Assembly: GCA_023151115.1 (NCBI GenBank)
Contig: JAKLJP010000024.1
Span: 1 to 64,000, forward strand
DNA length: 64,000 bases
From: Anaerolineae bacterium
GTDB lineage: Bacteria > Chloroflexota > Anaerolineae > 4572-78 > J111
Reading direction: 5' to 3'
Below the pieces are notes generated by a model that did not search any database, was not told the DNA's origin, and saw only the letters and a program-made list of their open reading frames with translations. A program made the translations under genes and the position numbers. Below are positions 28,812-38,672 of the stretch, piece by piece (position 1 is the stretch's first letter; every line of letters starts with the position of its first letter).

Positions 28812-30119
28812 TTACTCATAGCGTAAGGCTTCAATCGGCCGCAGCCGGGCGGCGCGAGTGGCCGGGTAGACTCCAAAAAACAGGCCGATGGCGGCAGAAA
28901 AGCCGGTAGCCAGTAAAATGGACTCCGGGGTCACGACTGTGCTCCGCAGGGCCGAGATCATCATCGGCAATGTGAGCGAGATACCATACCCTACGCCAAT
29001 ACCCATAAAGCCGCCAATCAGCGAGATAACCATGGCCTCGACCAGAAATTGCATCAGGATGTCGCGCCGCTTGGCCCCGACTGCTTTGCGGATGCCGATT
29101 TCGCGGGTGCGTTCCGTCACCGAGACCAGCATGATGTTCATCACCCCAATCCCGCCGACTAGCAGCGAGACGCCGGCAATAGAACCTAAAAAGGCGGTCA
29201 GAGTAGTAGCCATCGTGTTGCCAAATTCAAGCAGTTGGGCCTGGTTCTGAATGGTGAAATCATTTTTGTATTCCGTCCCCAGGCGGTGGCGCTCGCGCAG
29301 AACAGCGGTGATTTCGTCGGAGGTGGCATCCATATTATCCTGGTTGTCCACTTCCACGTAAATACTGGATACGATCAAGCTGCCCCGAAACGCGCCGGAT
29401 TTGCCCAAACGGGTTTGGGCGGTGCTGAGGGGTACCAGCACGGTGCTATCCGGGTTGCCAAAGCCGCCCTGACCGCTTTCGGGCAAAACGCCAATCACCT
29501 CAAAGCTGATCCCGTTGATGCGCACGCTTTCGCCCAGGGGGGAGCCATAGGTGTCAAACAATTTCTGGGCTACCTCATAACCGAGTACGGCCACCCGCGC
29601 CCGCTGATCCTCATGGTCCTGGCTGATAAACTGGCCCACTTCGGGCGTCAGATTACGCACCGTCTCATAGTTCGGCGTTACCCCGGTAACAGTAACCCCT
29701 GTGGCTTCTTGCTGCTCGTAAATGATCCCTCCGCTGATGTTCACATTATAGGTCGGGGCCACCGCCACCACATGGGAGACTTGTGCGGGATCGCTTAAGG
29801 CTTCGACATCTTTCATCGTCAGCGGTTCGGCTGCCTTTTCCTTCAAATCAGCCTGCGATTCGTCTTCTTCTTGACTCCCCGGTGGGCCGCCCGGCCCCCC
29901 ACCTGGCCCACCCCGCCCTTGACCAGAAGAGATGGTCAGCAAGTTAGTGCCCAGGCTGGTAAATCGCTCATTCATATCCTGGCGGACGCCGTTGCCGATA
30001 GAAATCAAGGCAATCACCGCCGCCACCCCAATGATAATGCCCAGCATGGTCAAAATGGTGCGTAATTTGTTAATCGTCAAAGCCCGCAGGGCTATCTGAA
30101 TACTTTCCCACAGTTGCAT
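28812..30119 (-). CDS. MacB-type ABC transporter permease (FtsX domain)
   Basis: A 435-residue permease with one N-terminal helix (AALTINKLRTILTMLGIIIG), a large external MacB_PCD domain, and three C-terminal helices with the FtsX pattern (VGGIGVMNIMLVSVTERTRE, then IGIRKAVGAKRRDI). Residues 70-90 are a Gly/Pro-rich acidic insert. It forms an exporter or mechanotransmission complex with the ATPase at 30222 and the adaptor at 31153. The substrate is unknown; relatives handle peptides, lipoproteins or antibiotics. Confidence 0.92.
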   Translation of the reverse strand: MQLWESIQIALRALTINKLRTILTMLGIIIGVAAVIALISIGNGVRQDMNERFTSLGTNLLTISSGQGRGGPGGGPGGPPGSQEEDESQADLKEKAAEPLTMKDVEALSDPAQVSHVVAVAPTYNVNISGGIIYEQQEATGVTVTGVTPNYETVRNLTPEVGQFISQDHEDQRARVAVLGYEVAQKLFDTYGSPLGESVRINGISFEVIGVLPESGQGGFGNPDSTVLVPLSTAQTRLGKSGAFRGSLIVSSIYVEVDNQDNMDATSDEITAVLRERHRLGTEYKNDFTIQNQAQLLEFGNTMATTLTAFLGSIAGVSLLVGGIGVMNIMLVSVTERTREIGIRKAVGAKRRDILMQFLVEAMVISLIGGFMGIGVGYGISLTLPMMISALRSTVVTPESILLATGFSAAIGLFFGVYPATRAARLRPIEALRYE

Positions 30120-30158
30120 AAGTTTGACTCCTTCGGTTTAGCCTCAAAAAAAGACAAG

Positions 30159-30222
30159 GCGTGAAACGTGATGCGTGATGCGTAAAACGTAAATCGTAAA
30201 TCCAAAATCGTAAATCCAAAAT
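30159..30222. repeat. Seven-nucleotide-period repeat between exporter genes
   Basis: GCGTGAT appears in tandem, followed by alternating GTAAATC and CAAAATC units, all with a 7-nt period. It is non-coding and sits between the permease and ATPase genes. Confidence 0.6.
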
Positions 30223-30935
30223 CAATTGGCTCGGCGCGGGTTGAGGATGGGCCGGTCTTCGACAATCATGCCGTCAGCCAACCGGATCACCCGTCGGGTA
30301 TGTTCGGCAATATCCGGCTCGTGGGTGACAAAGATAACCGTAATCCCTTGCGCTTCGTTCAGGTGTTGAAAAATCCCCATAATTTCTTCACTCGATTTAG
30401 AATCGAGGTTGCCGGTTGGCTCATCGGCCATAATGATGGCCGGGTCTGTGACCAAAGCCCGCGCAATCGCCACCCGCTGCTGCTGTCCCCCCGACAGCTC
30501 GTTGGGTTTGTGATGCAGGCGGCTGCCCAGGCCGACCATTTCCAGGGCGGCAATGGCCCGGCGGTGGCGTTCACCGCGCCCGACGCCCATATAGACCAGC
30601 GGCAGTTCGACGTTGCTCAAGGCGCTGGTGCGGGGTAATAAGTTGAAGCTTTGAAAGACAAAGCCGATGCGCTTGCCTCGAATTTGGGCCAGTTTGTTGT
30701 CGTCCAGTTGGGCCACATCCACTGCTTCCAAGAAATATTGGCCGGCGGTCGGCTGATCCAGACAACCCAAAATATTCATCAAGGTAGATTTGCCGGAGCC
30801 GGACGGCCCCATAATTGCCATTAATTCGCCGGGCTGAACCTGTAAAGAAGCGCCCCGTAACGCCTGGACCTCCACCTCACCCATTTGATAGGTTTTGGTC
30901 AGGTTCACAGCATTAACCACAAATTTGTTTTCCAT
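30222..30935 (-). CDS. MacB/LolD-type ABC transporter ATP-binding protein
   Basis: The 237 residues have the full ABC set: Walker [10 protein letters not shown] (43-51), Q-loop [20 protein letters not shown], signature LSGGQQQRV, Walker [14 protein letters not shown] and H-loop [20 protein letters not shown] is typical of the MacB/LolD branch. AGAGGAG stands 6 nt before the ATG. It partners with the permease and adaptor of the same operon. Confidence 0.95.
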   Translation of the reverse strand: MENKFVVNAVNLTKTYQMGEVEVQALRGASLQVQPGELMAIMGPSGSGKSTLMNILGCLDQPTAGQYFLEAVDVAQLDDNKLAQIRGKRIGFVFQSFNLLPRTSALSNVELPLVYMGVGRGERHRRAIAALEMVGLGSRLHHKPNELSGGQQQRVAIARALVTDPAIIMADEPTGNLDSKSSEEIMGIFQHLNEAQGITVIFVTHEPDIAEHTRRVIRLADGMIVEDRPILNPRRAN

Positions 30936-30956
30936 AAGTCACTCCTCTGAAAATAA

Positions 30957-31023
30957 CTTGTTTGTAGTAGCGACTTCAGTCGCTGACACCCTGGACGACT
31001 GAAGTCGTCACTACAAACAATTT
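30957..31023. repeat. Hairpin repeat GTTTGTAGT...GACTTCAGTC
   Basis: The left arm GTTTGTAGTAGCGACTTCAG and the inverted right arm with CTGAAGTCGTCACTACAAAC form a hairpin of about 60 nt. It is intergenic, between the adaptor and ATPase genes. Just upstream (31122-31142) are three 7-nt units of the type [TC]TCGGTC/TCCGGTC. No T-run follows the hairpin, so it is not called a terminator. Confidence 0.6.
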
Positions 31024-31152
31024 TCATCGTCGGTGTCGTCCTATTGGGACTGTCCGACTCCTTTGTTAATAGACCCGGGACGGCTGACGAATACTCGGCC
31101 CCACAGGGAGGCTGCGCGCTCATCGGTCTCCGGTCCTCGGTCATTGCCCAAC

Positions 31153-32559
31153 CTACGTATTCGAACTCGACCCGGTGTCAGGTTCCTGCCGGATAATCAC
31201 CTGATCGCCTTCATCCAGCCCGGCGATAACTTGCGTCACCGCGCCGCTGCGCAGCCCGGTTTCAATTTCCACCCGCATCAGGTTGCCCTGCTCATCCAAC
31301 TTTTCTACATAGGTCACAGACTCGCCGTTGGCTTCGTCTACCTGGATGGCCCGGTTCGGCACCACCACCACCTCGCTGAACTCCTCGGTTTGGATGTTGG
31401 CGTTGGCCGTCATCCCGGATAACAAGTTCAGGCTCAAGCCGGTAGTATCCAGGCTAATCGTAACCTCATAAGTGATAATACTGTCGGAGTCGGTGCTCGA
31501 CGCGCTGGGCGAGATGTCGGTTACCACACCCGCAAAGGTCTGTTCGGCATAGGCATCCAGCGACACTTCCGCCCGCTGGCCCACCTTGACCTGCCCGATG
31601 TCCAACTCATCCACTTCCATCTTAAGCAAATAGCTGGAGGTGTTGGCAATGGTCATAGCCGCCTCGTCGGCGTCGTCCAGCACCCGCTCCCCCGGCTCGA
31701 TGTTGACCACCAGCACAATGCCATCGGTGGGGGCAGTTAGCACGGCGTCCTCCAGGGCTGTTTGCGCCTCCTCCAGGGCTAATTGGGCTTTATCCACGCT
31801 GGCCTGCTGCGCGGTAATTTCGGCGGCGCTGGGCTGCTGTTGCAATTCGGCCAGGGTAGATTGGGCATTGGCCAGAGTGGAGCGAGCCGCAGCCAGTTCA
31901 GCCGGGGTTGCTTCTTTTACGGCAAGATTGTAATCAGCCAGGGCCGACTCATAGGCCAGGGTAGCATCCTGCAAATCATTGGCCTGCGACATTGCCCCGA
32001 CATCGCCCCGGTAAGCCACCTGATCGTAGGCCCACTGCGCTTCTTTGAGGGTGATTTCAGTTTGCTTGAGGGCAGCTTCGGCTTTGGTCACTTCGTCGGG
32101 GTCAACCCCATCCAACAACTCGGCCAGGTTGAGCCGGGCGCTCTCGACGGCGGCCTGGGCTGCCGTAATTTTTTCGGCCAATTCCGGCTCCAACAGTTGC
32201 TCCAAATTGGCTTTGGCCTGAACCAGATCAATTTCGGCGCTGCGGACTTGCAGTTCCAGGTCGGTGGTATCCAGCCGGGCCAACACCGTACCGGCGGTTA
32301 CGTATTGGCCTTCTTTGACCAAAACTTCGCTCACCTTGCCGCCGGTTTCAAATTTCATCTCCACTTCGGCTTCGGGTTCGATGCTGCCGCTGGCGCTGAC
32401 CGTATCCACCAGCGTTTCACGCTCAACCTGGATAATCTCAACTGTCGGGTCTTCACTCAGGCTTTTTGGCTCGGCCTGGGTCATAAAATACTGATAACCA
32501 AACGCGCCGGCCCCGGCCAGCACAATCACGGTTAATAAAATGATTAAAATACGTCTCAT
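31153..32559 (-). CDS. MacA/HlyD-type efflux adaptor (periplasmic adaptor subunit)
   Basis: The product is 468 residues from the ATG at 32559, which has AAGGAG 8 nt upstream; the frame runs further to 32688 without a site. One N-terminal helix (ILIILLTVIVLAGAGAFGYQ) anchors it. The lipoyl/barrel halves (ETLVDTVSASGSIEPEAEVE and APTDGIVLVVNIEPGERVLD) flank a long alpha-hairpin with coiled-coil composition. The C-terminus has the beta-barrel and membrane-proximal domains (VVVPNRAIQVDE). It links the ABC permease to the outside. In a presumed monoderm the partner would be the wall rather than TolC. Confidence 0.92.
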   Translation of the reverse strand: MRRILIILLTVIVLAGAGAFGYQYFMTQAEPKSLSEDPTVEIIQVERETLVDTVSASGSIEPEAEVEMKFETGGKVSEVLVKEGQYVTAGTVLARLDTTDLELQVRSAEIDLVQAKANLEQLLEPELAEKITAAQAAVESARLNLAELLDGVDPDEVTKAEAALKQTEITLKEAQWAYDQVAYRGDVGAMSQANDLQDATLAYESALADYNLAVKEATPAELAAARSTLANAQSTLAELQQQPSAAEITAQQASVDKAQLALEEAQTALEDAVLTAPTDGIVLVVNIEPGERVLDDADEAAMTIANTSSYLLKMEVDELDIGQVKVGQRAEVSLDAYAEQTFAGVVTDISPSASSTDSDSIITYEVTISLDTTGLSLNLLSGMTANANIQTEEFSEVVVVPNRAIQVDEANGESVTYVEKLDEQGNLMRVEIETGLRSGAVTQVIAGLDEGDQVIIRQEPDTGSSSNT

Positions 32560-32622
32560 CTCAGAACTCCTTGCGGATAATGTTTTTATTTCTATTTCAG
32601 TGTAACGGATTTTTAGGTTGAC

Positions 32623-32632
32623 CACACGTGTG
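32623..32632. promoter_or_regulatory. Perfect palindrome CACACGTGTG upstream of the exporter operon
   Basis: A 10-bp perfect palindrome lies 64-73 nt before the adaptor start, in the divergent region shared with the two-component genes. It could bind the NarL-type response regulator, but this is inference only. Confidence 0.35.
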
Positions 32633-32674
32633 AAAGGGGCTATTTTGGTTAAGTCAAAGGTCACGGCTTGGAGT

Positions 32675-32710
32675 AAAAAATTAGCCAAAGGTCATCTCCC
32701 CTTTGGCTAA
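32675..32710 (-). terminator. Minus-strand terminator in the divergent region
   Basis: TTAGCCAAAGG and CCTTTGGCTAA form an 11-bp stem. On the minus strand it is followed by TTTTTTA. No minus-strand gene lies upstream, so it may stop antisense transcription from the kinase gene or end a short RNA. Confidence 0.6.
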
Positions 32711-32732
32711 CATAGTTCTATCCTGCGACGCC

Positions 32733-32761
32733 TTGATTCGGGTCTGGTTTAGTGCTATACT
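32733..32761 (+). promoter_or_regulatory. Promoter of the histidine kinase gene, probably leaderless
   Basis: TTGATT (32733-32738), a 17-nt spacer and TATACT (32756-32761). The ATG lies only 6 nt after the -10 box, at the expected transcription start, and there is no ribosome site. Confidence 0.65.
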
Positions 32762-32767
32762 GGCAGT

Positions 32768-34060
32768 ATGGCTGAAAAACTATTTTCAAAAACTGCCTGG
32801 TGGCGGCAGTGGTTAATGCCCCGCCCGATTGATGGGTTAGCGGCTATTTTTTATGTTGGTGTTTTAGTTATTTATGAGTATATGGTCTTTTCTGGCTATT
32901 ATTCAGAGGTCAACCCCTGGCTTGGCGGCGCAGTTATGGCCGCTGCCATCGCTCTGCTCATTGTCATTGACCGGCTGGAATATCGTTACCTGGGCGAACG
33001 GTCGCCATGGCCCACCACTGTGGCGCTGCTGCTGGTCCGTATGGCCATTATCTTTGCTGCCAGTTTGAGCGATGGCCTGGGCTTTACCTATCGCAGCCTG
33101 TTTCTACTTTTTGTCCCGTTCAGTTTCTTTCTGCTGGCCGGCAGCAGCTATGGGTTATCGGGGATGATCTGGACGATGTATCTGATGGGCCGTTGGGGCG
33201 ACACGATCAGAGAATTGTCGCGAACTGGTTCCCCGCCGCACCGACCTCCTGACGCTCCGGGTATCTTCGATTTAACCTTCGTGCTGACCCTGGCATTTAT
33301 TGCTTCGGTTGCCTATCTCATCCGCCAGGAACGCACCAGCCGGCTTCGGGCCGAACAACTGCTGGGCGAATTGGAAACCTCGCACCGCCAATTGCAGAAT
33401 TACGCCGAACAGGTGGCTGAACTGGCAACCATGGAAGAACGCAACCGGCTGGCCCGCGAAATCCACGACAGCCTGGGCCATTACATGACCGTGATTAATG
33501 TTCAGTTGGAAAAAGCCATTGCCTTCAAAATGCGAGATGAGCACGCCGCCGATGAAGCGCTCAAGAACGCCAAAAATTTAGCCAGCGAAGCCCTCAAAGA
33601 TATCCGGCGCTCGGTGGGGACGCTGCGCAGCGCCCCGGAAAAGTTCTCGCTGGCCCAGGCTATTGCCGGGCTGGTTGGCCCACTGGAAAGCAGCCAGATG
33701 ACCATTGATTTGCAGATCGAAGGGGACGAGGCCGAGTTTTCTCGCCAATCCCTGCTGACGCTCTATCGCGCCGCCCAGGAGGGCTTGACCAATATCCAAA
33801 AGCACGCCCAGGCCAGTCATGTGACCATTAATATCAAGCTTGAAGACCAGCAAGCCAGCCTCTCGATTGTGGATAACGGGCAGGGGTTCAATCCGGCCAG
33901 CTTGAACGAATCGAAACAGGAAAGTCACTATGGCTTGCAAGGCATCCGGGAACGGCTGGAAATGGTGCGCGGCTCGTTTAAAGTGGAAAGTGCGCCTAAT
34001 CATGGCACTTCTCTTTTGGTTACGGTGCCAAAAAATCCGCTGGCCTTGATCGGAGGGTAA
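32768..34060 (+). CDS. NarL-type sensor histidine kinase
   Basis: A 430-residue protein with five to six N-terminal membrane helices (about residues 22-185, little outside the membrane), then a coiled segment and a HisKA_3 dimerisation domain, MEERNRLAREIHDSLGHYMT (phospho-acceptor His233). A HATPase domain follows, with YRAAQEGLTNIQKHAQ, IVDNGQGFNP and YGLQGIRERL. The sensor lacks a large extracellular domain, so it probably senses membrane stress or a membrane-bound drug. The response regulator follows after 2 nt. It runs divergently from the MacAB-like exporter, a common arrangement for resistance modules. Confidence 0.92.
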   Translation: MAEKLFSKTAWWRQWLMPRPIDGLAAIFYVGVLVIYEYMVFSGYYSEVNPWLGGAVMAAAIALLIVIDRLEYRYLGERSPWPTTVALLLVRMAIIFAASLSDGLGFTYRSLFLLFVPFSFFLLAGSSYGLSGMIWTMYLMGRWGDTIRELSRTGSPPHRPPDAPGIFDLTFVLTLAFIASVAYLIRQERTSRLRAEQLLGELETSHRQLQNYAEQVAELATMEERNRLAREIHDSLGHYMTVINVQLEKAIAFKMRDEHAADEALKNAKNLASEALKDIRRSVGTLRSAPEKFSLAQAIAGLVGPLESSQMTIDLQIEGDEAEFSRQSLLTLYRAAQEGLTNIQKHAQASHVTINIKLEDQQASLSIVDNGQGFNPASLNESKQESHYGLQGIRERLEMVRGSFKVESAPNHGTSLLVTVPKNPLALIGG

Positions 34061-34062
34061 CG

Positions 34063-34752
34063 ATGACCGAACCACAAACCGTAAAGGTTATGGTCGTAGA
34101 CGACCAACAACTCATGCGCGATGGTATTTCTTCGCTGTTGAGCATTCAAGAAGGCATCGAGGTCATCGGCACAGCCGCCAACGGGCAAGAAGCCATTGAG
34201 CAAGCCCTGGTCTTAACGCCGGATGTAATTTTGATGGATGTGCGCATGCCGGTGATGAACGGCATCGCTGCGACAGAGCAGATTCGCCGGCAGCTTTCCA
34301 CCTGCCAGGTACTCATGTTGACCACCTTTGACGACGAAGAAGATATTGTCAAAGCCCTCATTGCCGGCGCCAGCGGCTATTTGCTCAAAGATATTCCGGC
34401 CCAGGATTTGGCCCAGGCCGTTCGCCTGGCCCACCGGGGCATTTACCAGCTCGAACCCTCCATTGCCGGCAAGTTAGTGGGCGCGCTTAATAAGCAGATT
34501 GGCTCCGGCCCGGCTGCGCCGACCCAAAAAGAGAGTTCGACTCAGGCCGTCGCTGCCCAATTTGATTTGACCGAGCGGGAGATGGAAGTGCTGCAACTGA
34601 TTGCCACCGGGGCTACCAACCGCGAAATTGCCGAGGAACTGGTGGTCAGCGAAGGCACCGTCAAGAATCACGTCTCCAATATCCTCAGCCGCCTGGGCTT
34701 GCGCGACCGCACCCAGGCCGCCATTTTTGCCCGCGAGAATAATTTGCTGTAA
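34063..34752 (+). CDS. NarL/LuxR-family response regulator
   Basis: A 229-residue protein. The receiver domain has the acidic pair VVDDQQ (Asp13, Asp14), phospho-acceptor LMDVRMP (Asp59), the Thr position MLTTFDD and LLKDIPAQ with Lys. The C-terminal LuxR helix-turn-helix starts LTEREMEVLQLIATGATNRE and contains VSEGTVKNHVSNILSRLGL. GGAGG stands before the start. Cognate to the preceding kinase. The likely target is the divergent exporter operon. Confidence 0.95.
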   Translation: MTEPQTVKVMVVDDQQLMRDGISSLLSIQEGIEVIGTAANGQEAIEQALVLTPDVILMDVRMPVMNGIAATEQIRRQLSTCQVLMLTTFDDEEDIVKALIAGASGYLLKDIPAQDLAQAVRLAHRGIYQLEPSIAGKLVGALNKQIGSGPAAPTQKESSTQAVAAQFDLTEREMEVLQLIATGATNREIAEELVVSEGTVKNHVSNILSRLGLRDRTQAAIFARENNLL

Positions 34753-34753
34753 G

Positions 34754-34809
34754 AATAGAGATTAGAGATTGGAGATTAATAATCTCTAATCTCCAATCTC
34801 CAATCCCCC
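34754..34809. repeat. Inverted 7-nt-period repeat (GAGATTG type)
   Basis: Units of ATTAGAG/ATTGGAG on the left face ATCTCTA/ATCTCCA units on the right around AATAAT, forming a long hairpin. It begins just after the response regulator stop. The same unit pattern occurs at 38783-38838. Confidence 0.75.
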
Positions 34810-34896
34810 AACAGGCCGTATCCTTTTGCCGGGTTGACCAGACTCCCTAATGCCGGGCGTTTCTTTTGAGTCACCCTACTGCAAAAGGAGGCCACC

Positions 34897-36702
34897 TTGA
34901 CAAAATCAAAACAGACCAGATTCGTCGTCGTTCTACTCCTGCCGCTGCTTGCAGCAGGAATCCTCAACAGCACCACCCCATTCAATGCCAGGGCTGCCGG
35001 CCCTTATTACGTCGCTACCACCGGCAGCAATACCACCGGCGATGGCTCGGCGGGCAATCCCTGGGCCACCATTCAACATGCGGTGGAAAACGTCCCCGAC
35101 GATAGTACAATTTTAGTAAAATCCGGCACTTACACAGGTCGCGTCCGCCTGGATGTGGCTTTTGCGCAAGGCATTATTGTTCGCTCAGAAGTTCCCTATC
35201 AAGCCCGGTTGCGTAATAATGATGTGGTTGTAACCAGCTATTACGGTAAAGGCATCACCCTGGAAGGTTTCGACATCGCCCACAGCGGCCCCGGCGCGGG
35301 CGCGCTGGTTATTCAGATACAAGACCTCCTCGGCGAGCCCGGCTGCGCCGACGGCAACTGTGTCAGCCGGATGACCCTGCGCAACAATATTCTGCACGAT
35401 AGCTACAACAACGATATTTTGAAAATCAACAACGGCGCCGACGATATTACCGTCGAAGGCAACATATTTTACAACCAGTCCGGCAGCGATGAACACATTG
35501 ACATTAACAGTGTGACCGATGTGCTTATCCGTGACAATATCTTCTTCAACGACTTTTCCGGCAGCGGGCGAAGCGACACTAACACCAGCAGCTACATTGT
35601 CATCAAAGACAGCAACGGCAACGACGATGCCAACCAGGGCAGTCGCAACATTACCGTCCGGCGCAATATTTTTCTCAACTGGGAAGGCTCCAGCGGCAGC
35701 AACTTTGTTCTGGTGGGCGAGGATGGCAACCCCTATTACGAAGCCCAGAATGTGCTGGTTGAAAATAACCTGATGCTGGGCAATTCAGCCAACGAGATGC
35801 GGGCGGCCTTTGGGGTCAAGGGCGGTAAAAATATTACCTTTCGCCACAATACGATTACCGGCAATCTCCCCGCCCTGGCCTATGCCTTCCGTTTGAATCA
35901 AGAAGGCGCTAACCCTGTCAACGATACTATTCTTTTCTATAATAACATCTGGTCCGATCCCACTGGGACGATGGGAGCAGAGTTTGGCGGCGGCAACAAC
36001 GACTTTTCCGACGGTACTGCTGCTGAAACGACCAATCTTATCCTTAATAATAATTTGTATTGGAACGGCGGCGCGGCCATTCCCCCTGGCGATCAGATCA
36101 ATCCAAACACTGCCGACGCCAACCGGGTGATAGCCGACCCCCTTCTGGGCAGCCAGTCAGGTTTAATTCTGCCCCGCTGGAACGGCTCCGCTTTTCTGAG
36201 CGGCAACACCACCGCCCGGCAGGAGTTCGAGCGGCTGGTCAACCTCTACGGCAATCCGGCCACCGGCAGTCCGGCGGTCAATGCCGCTGCCTCAGCCCAA
36301 TCTCCCGGCGACGATATTCTGGGCAATCCCCGTGGCCCCAATCCCGATCTTGGCGCGTATGAAGATGGTTTCATCTTGACGGCAACACCGTCTGTGCGAG
36401 CCATCGCCGCCGGAAGCGGCACAACTTATACCGTCGCCGTCTCCGGCGCGGCCAGCGGCGCTGTCACCCTGACCACTACCAGCCCTTCACCCGACCTGAC
36501 CGTGCAACTGGCCTCAACCACGCTGACGCCGCCCGACCAGACCACTCTAACCGTAACCGACACTCATCCGACCGGGCCGCTGCTGCCGGGTCAATTCTAT
36601 ACCATCCCTCTCATCGCCACCAATGGTACTTTGACCCAAACGGTCAGCGTCAGTTTGCTCGTCGGTGGAACACAAACATACCTACCGGTGATTCTAAAAT
36701 AA
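34897..36702 (+). CDS. Secreted right-handed beta-helix protein with a C-terminal YLPVI tail module
   Basis: A 601-residue protein with a TTG start at 34897 and AAAGGAGG 6 nt upstream. The signal peptide ends near NARAAG. It continues [20 protein letters not shown], the usual opening of DUF1565/pectate-lyase-like beta-helix proteins, then about 400 residues of beta-helix rungs with many N-I/N-N repeats ([36 protein letters not shown]). The last 110 residues form a beta module shared with the next gene's product, ending TYLPVILK. It is probably a polysaccharide-binding or -cleaving extracellular protein. Confidence 0.8.
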   Translation: MTKSKQTRFVVVLLLPLLAAGILNSTTPFNARAAGPYYVATTGSNTTGDGSAGNPWATIQHAVENVPDDSTILVKSGTYTGRVRLDVAFAQGIIVRSEVPYQARLRNNDVVVTSYYGKGITLEGFDIAHSGPGAGALVIQIQDLLGEPGCADGNCVSRMTLRNNILHDSYNNDILKINNGADDITVEGNIFYNQSGSDEHIDINSVTDVLIRDNIFFNDFSGSGRSDTNTSSYIVIKDSNGNDDANQGSRNITVRRNIFLNWEGSSGSNFVLVGEDGNPYYEAQNVLVENNLMLGNSANEMRAAFGVKGGKNITFRHNTITGNLPALAYAFRLNQEGANPVNDTILFYNNIWSDPTGTMGAEFGGGNNDFSDGTAAETTNLILNNNLYWNGGAAIPPGDQINPNTADANRVIADPLLGSQSGLILPRWNGSAFLSGNTTARQEFERLVNLYGNPATGSPAVNAAASAQSPGDDILGNPRGPNPDLGAYEDGFILTATPSVRAIAAGSGTTYTVAVSGAASGAVTLTTTSPSPDLTVQLASTTLTPPDQTTLTVTDTHPTGPLLPGQFYTIPLIATNGTLTQTVSVSLLVGGTQTYLPVILK

Positions 36703-36755
36703 TTATCTGACCCCTGATTGCTGACGACCGATTACTGCCTTCCAAGGAGAACTTC

Positions 36756-38672
36756 ATGCCCGTAAAAACCACTATCATCTGTATCTTGAGCCTGACCCTC
36801 TTGCTGTTTTTGACCGGCTTCCCTGCCGACATCCAGGCGACGCCCCTCAGTGCTGTCAGTGAACCCACGCTCAAATGGGCCTATGGCGGCTGTTTCAGTT
36901 CGTGGTGCGAAACCGGCTGGTACGCCTCGCCAGCTGTGGCCAATCTCGATAGCGACGCGCAGGCTGAAGTCATCTGGGGGGCGTATGATTTGGTCGCTTT
37001 GGATGGATTGACCGGCAGTGAGCAGTGGCGCGGCGAAAACGGCAGCCGCATCTGGCCCGGCATTGCCGTAACCGACCTGACCGGCGATGGCGACCTGGAA
37101 ATTATCGTCGGGCGAAACAGCGACCAGGTAACGGTTTATAACCACACCGGCGGCGTCGAGTGGACGCGAAACCCCTTTGGCGGCGGCGAAGTCCGTACCC
37201 TGGCCGTTGAAGATTTGGAAAACAACGGGCAGTTGGAGATTATTGTCGGCCGCGCCAGCGGTGGAGAAACCCGGCAGCTTAATGTCTTCGAGGCCAACGG
37301 CTCGGTGCGGCCCGGCTGGCCCGCCCGGCGCAACGGCGAACCCGGCTATGGCTGGGGCATGTACAACGAGAATGTGACCATTGCCGACTTGAACGACGAC
37401 GGTTTCAAGGAAATCATCGGCCCCACCGATACCCACTACATCACCGCCCTGGACCGCAACGGCAACCAACTGGGGGTTAACAGCCTCTATAGCCCACGCA
37501 CCGTCTGGAGCCAGGTAGGGGTTCACGTGGATCAGGCCGCCGATTTGCGCGGCTACGCCAACTGCGGCACGGAACACCGCCCCAACTTTGCCAACAGCGC
37601 CCCGGCCATTGCCGATGTGGACAGCAACGGCACGCTGGAAATCATTGTCGTGGGCGATGTATATAACTGCGCTATTGGCGACCCGGACGGCGACATGTAT
37701 CACTTGCCCTGGCTTCTCAATCTCGACCGCACTCGCTGGAGCGGCAGCGGCTTCGATTGGACGGTTATTCCCGCCGCCGAACCGGGCAGCGGCCCACTTT
37801 CCCAGGATTACAACGTGATCCAGAACAGCGTCACCAACGCTGTGGTGGCCGACCTGGACGGCGACGGCTTCAAGGAAATTCTCTATCCCTCCTACGATGG
37901 CCGGCTGCACGCCTTCTGGCTGGATAAAACTGAAAAACACAACTGGCCCTTCGACGTGCCCGGCAGCAGCATTCGCTTTGCCGGGGAGCCGGTGATTGCC
38001 GACCTGGACAACGACGGCAAAGCCGAGGTCAGCTTCACCTCTTGGCCGCAGAACGGCGGCAACCGCAACGGCCAGTTGCACATTCTCGACTACCAGGGCA
38101 ATCAACTCCACGCGCTCAATCTGCCTGCGCCTCGCGGCGATGACTGGAACGGCGGCCTCGGCGCACCAACGATTGCCAACATTGATACTGACGCCGACAT
38201 GGAACTGGTCATCGGCACCGTGTCCAGCGGGGTGGTGGCTTATGACCTGCCCGGCACAGCCAACGCTCGCATTTTGTGGGGCACGGGGCGAGGCAGCTTC
38301 AAGCGCACCGGCGTGTCACCGGCAGATGAGGGCTTCAGCTTAAGCGCCGGTCCTCGCACCCAAGCGATTGATCCCGGCGGGTCGGCTTTTTACACCCTCA
38401 ACGTGCAAAGCAACGATGCCTTCAGTGGGACCGTTACCGTAGATATTACCAACCCGGCCCCGGGCGAATTGAATATTTCTCCCTCCTCGCAAACGTTGAC
38501 TCCGCCCGGTCAGGTCAATTTGACCGTTGCCGACAGTTCACCCGGTTCACCTGTACCCGGCCAGTGGTACAACATTCCCATTGTTGCCACCGGCGGCGGT
38601 TTCACCCGGACGGCGACAATCAGCCTGCTGGTCGGCGGCACACGGACCTATTTGCCGCTGATCCAAAAATAA
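36756..38672 (+). CDS. Secreted FG-GAP/VCBS-type propeller protein with a C-terminal YLPLI tail module
   Basis: A 638-residue protein with a signal peptide (LTLLLFLTGFPADIQA). At least seven repeats of the type A-[VI]-A-[ND]-L-D-x-D-x-x-x-E-[VI]-[IV] follow (SPAVANLDSDAQAEVIWG, GIAVTDLTGDGDLEIIVG, and so on), matching FG-GAP/VCBS propeller blades with Ca-binding DxDxDG-like loops. The final module of about 100 residues, ending TYLPLIQK, is homologous to that of the previous gene. The two genes are 53 nt apart and likely co-transcribed. Function is probably surface adhesion or polymer binding. Confidence 0.82.
   Translation: MPVKTTIICILSLTLLLFLTGFPADIQATPLSAVSEPTLKWAYGGCFSSWCETGWYASPAVANLDSDAQAEVIWGAYDLVALDGLTGSEQWRGENGSRIWPGIAVTDLTGDGDLEIIVGRNSDQVTVYNHTGGVEWTRNPFGGGEVRTLAVEDLENNGQLEIIVGRASGGETRQLNVFEANGSVRPGWPARRNGEPGYGWGMYNENVTIADLNDDGFKEIIGPTDTHYITALDRNGNQLGVNSLYSPRTVWSQVGVHVDQAADLRGYANCGTEHRPNFANSAPAIADVDSNGTLEIIVVGDVYNCAIGDPDGDMYHLPWLLNLDRTRWSGSGFDWTVIPAAEPGSGPLSQDYNVIQNSVTNAVVADLDGDGFKEILYPSYDGRLHAFWLDKTEKHNWPFDVPGSSIRFAGEPVIADLDNDGKAEVSFTSWPQNGGNRNGQLHILDYQGNQLHALNLPAPRGDDWNGGLGAPTIANIDTDADMELVIGTVSSGVVAYDLPGTANARILWGTGRGSFKRTGVSPADEGFSLSAGPRTQAIDPGGSAFYTLNVQSNDAFSGTVTVDITNPAPGELNISPSSQTLTPPGQVNLTVADSSPGSPVPGQWYNIPIVATGGGFTRTATISLLVGGTRTYLPLIQK

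Noticed and set aside
32623..32632. CACACGTGTG as a certain response-regulator operator
   Set aside because: Only one copy was found and there is no half-site pattern typical of NarL-type regulators, so it is listed only as a low-confidence site.
34754..34809. CRISPR-like array
   Set aside because: Units are only 7 nt, there are no spacers, and the arms are inverted. No cas gene is present in the window.
36732..38111. A 459-codon open frame on the minus strand opposite the FG-GAP/VCBS gene
   Set aside because: It is the codon-bias shadow of a GC-rich repetitive plus-strand gene. It has Val/Gly/Ala-rich low-complexity sequence, no ribosome site and no family.
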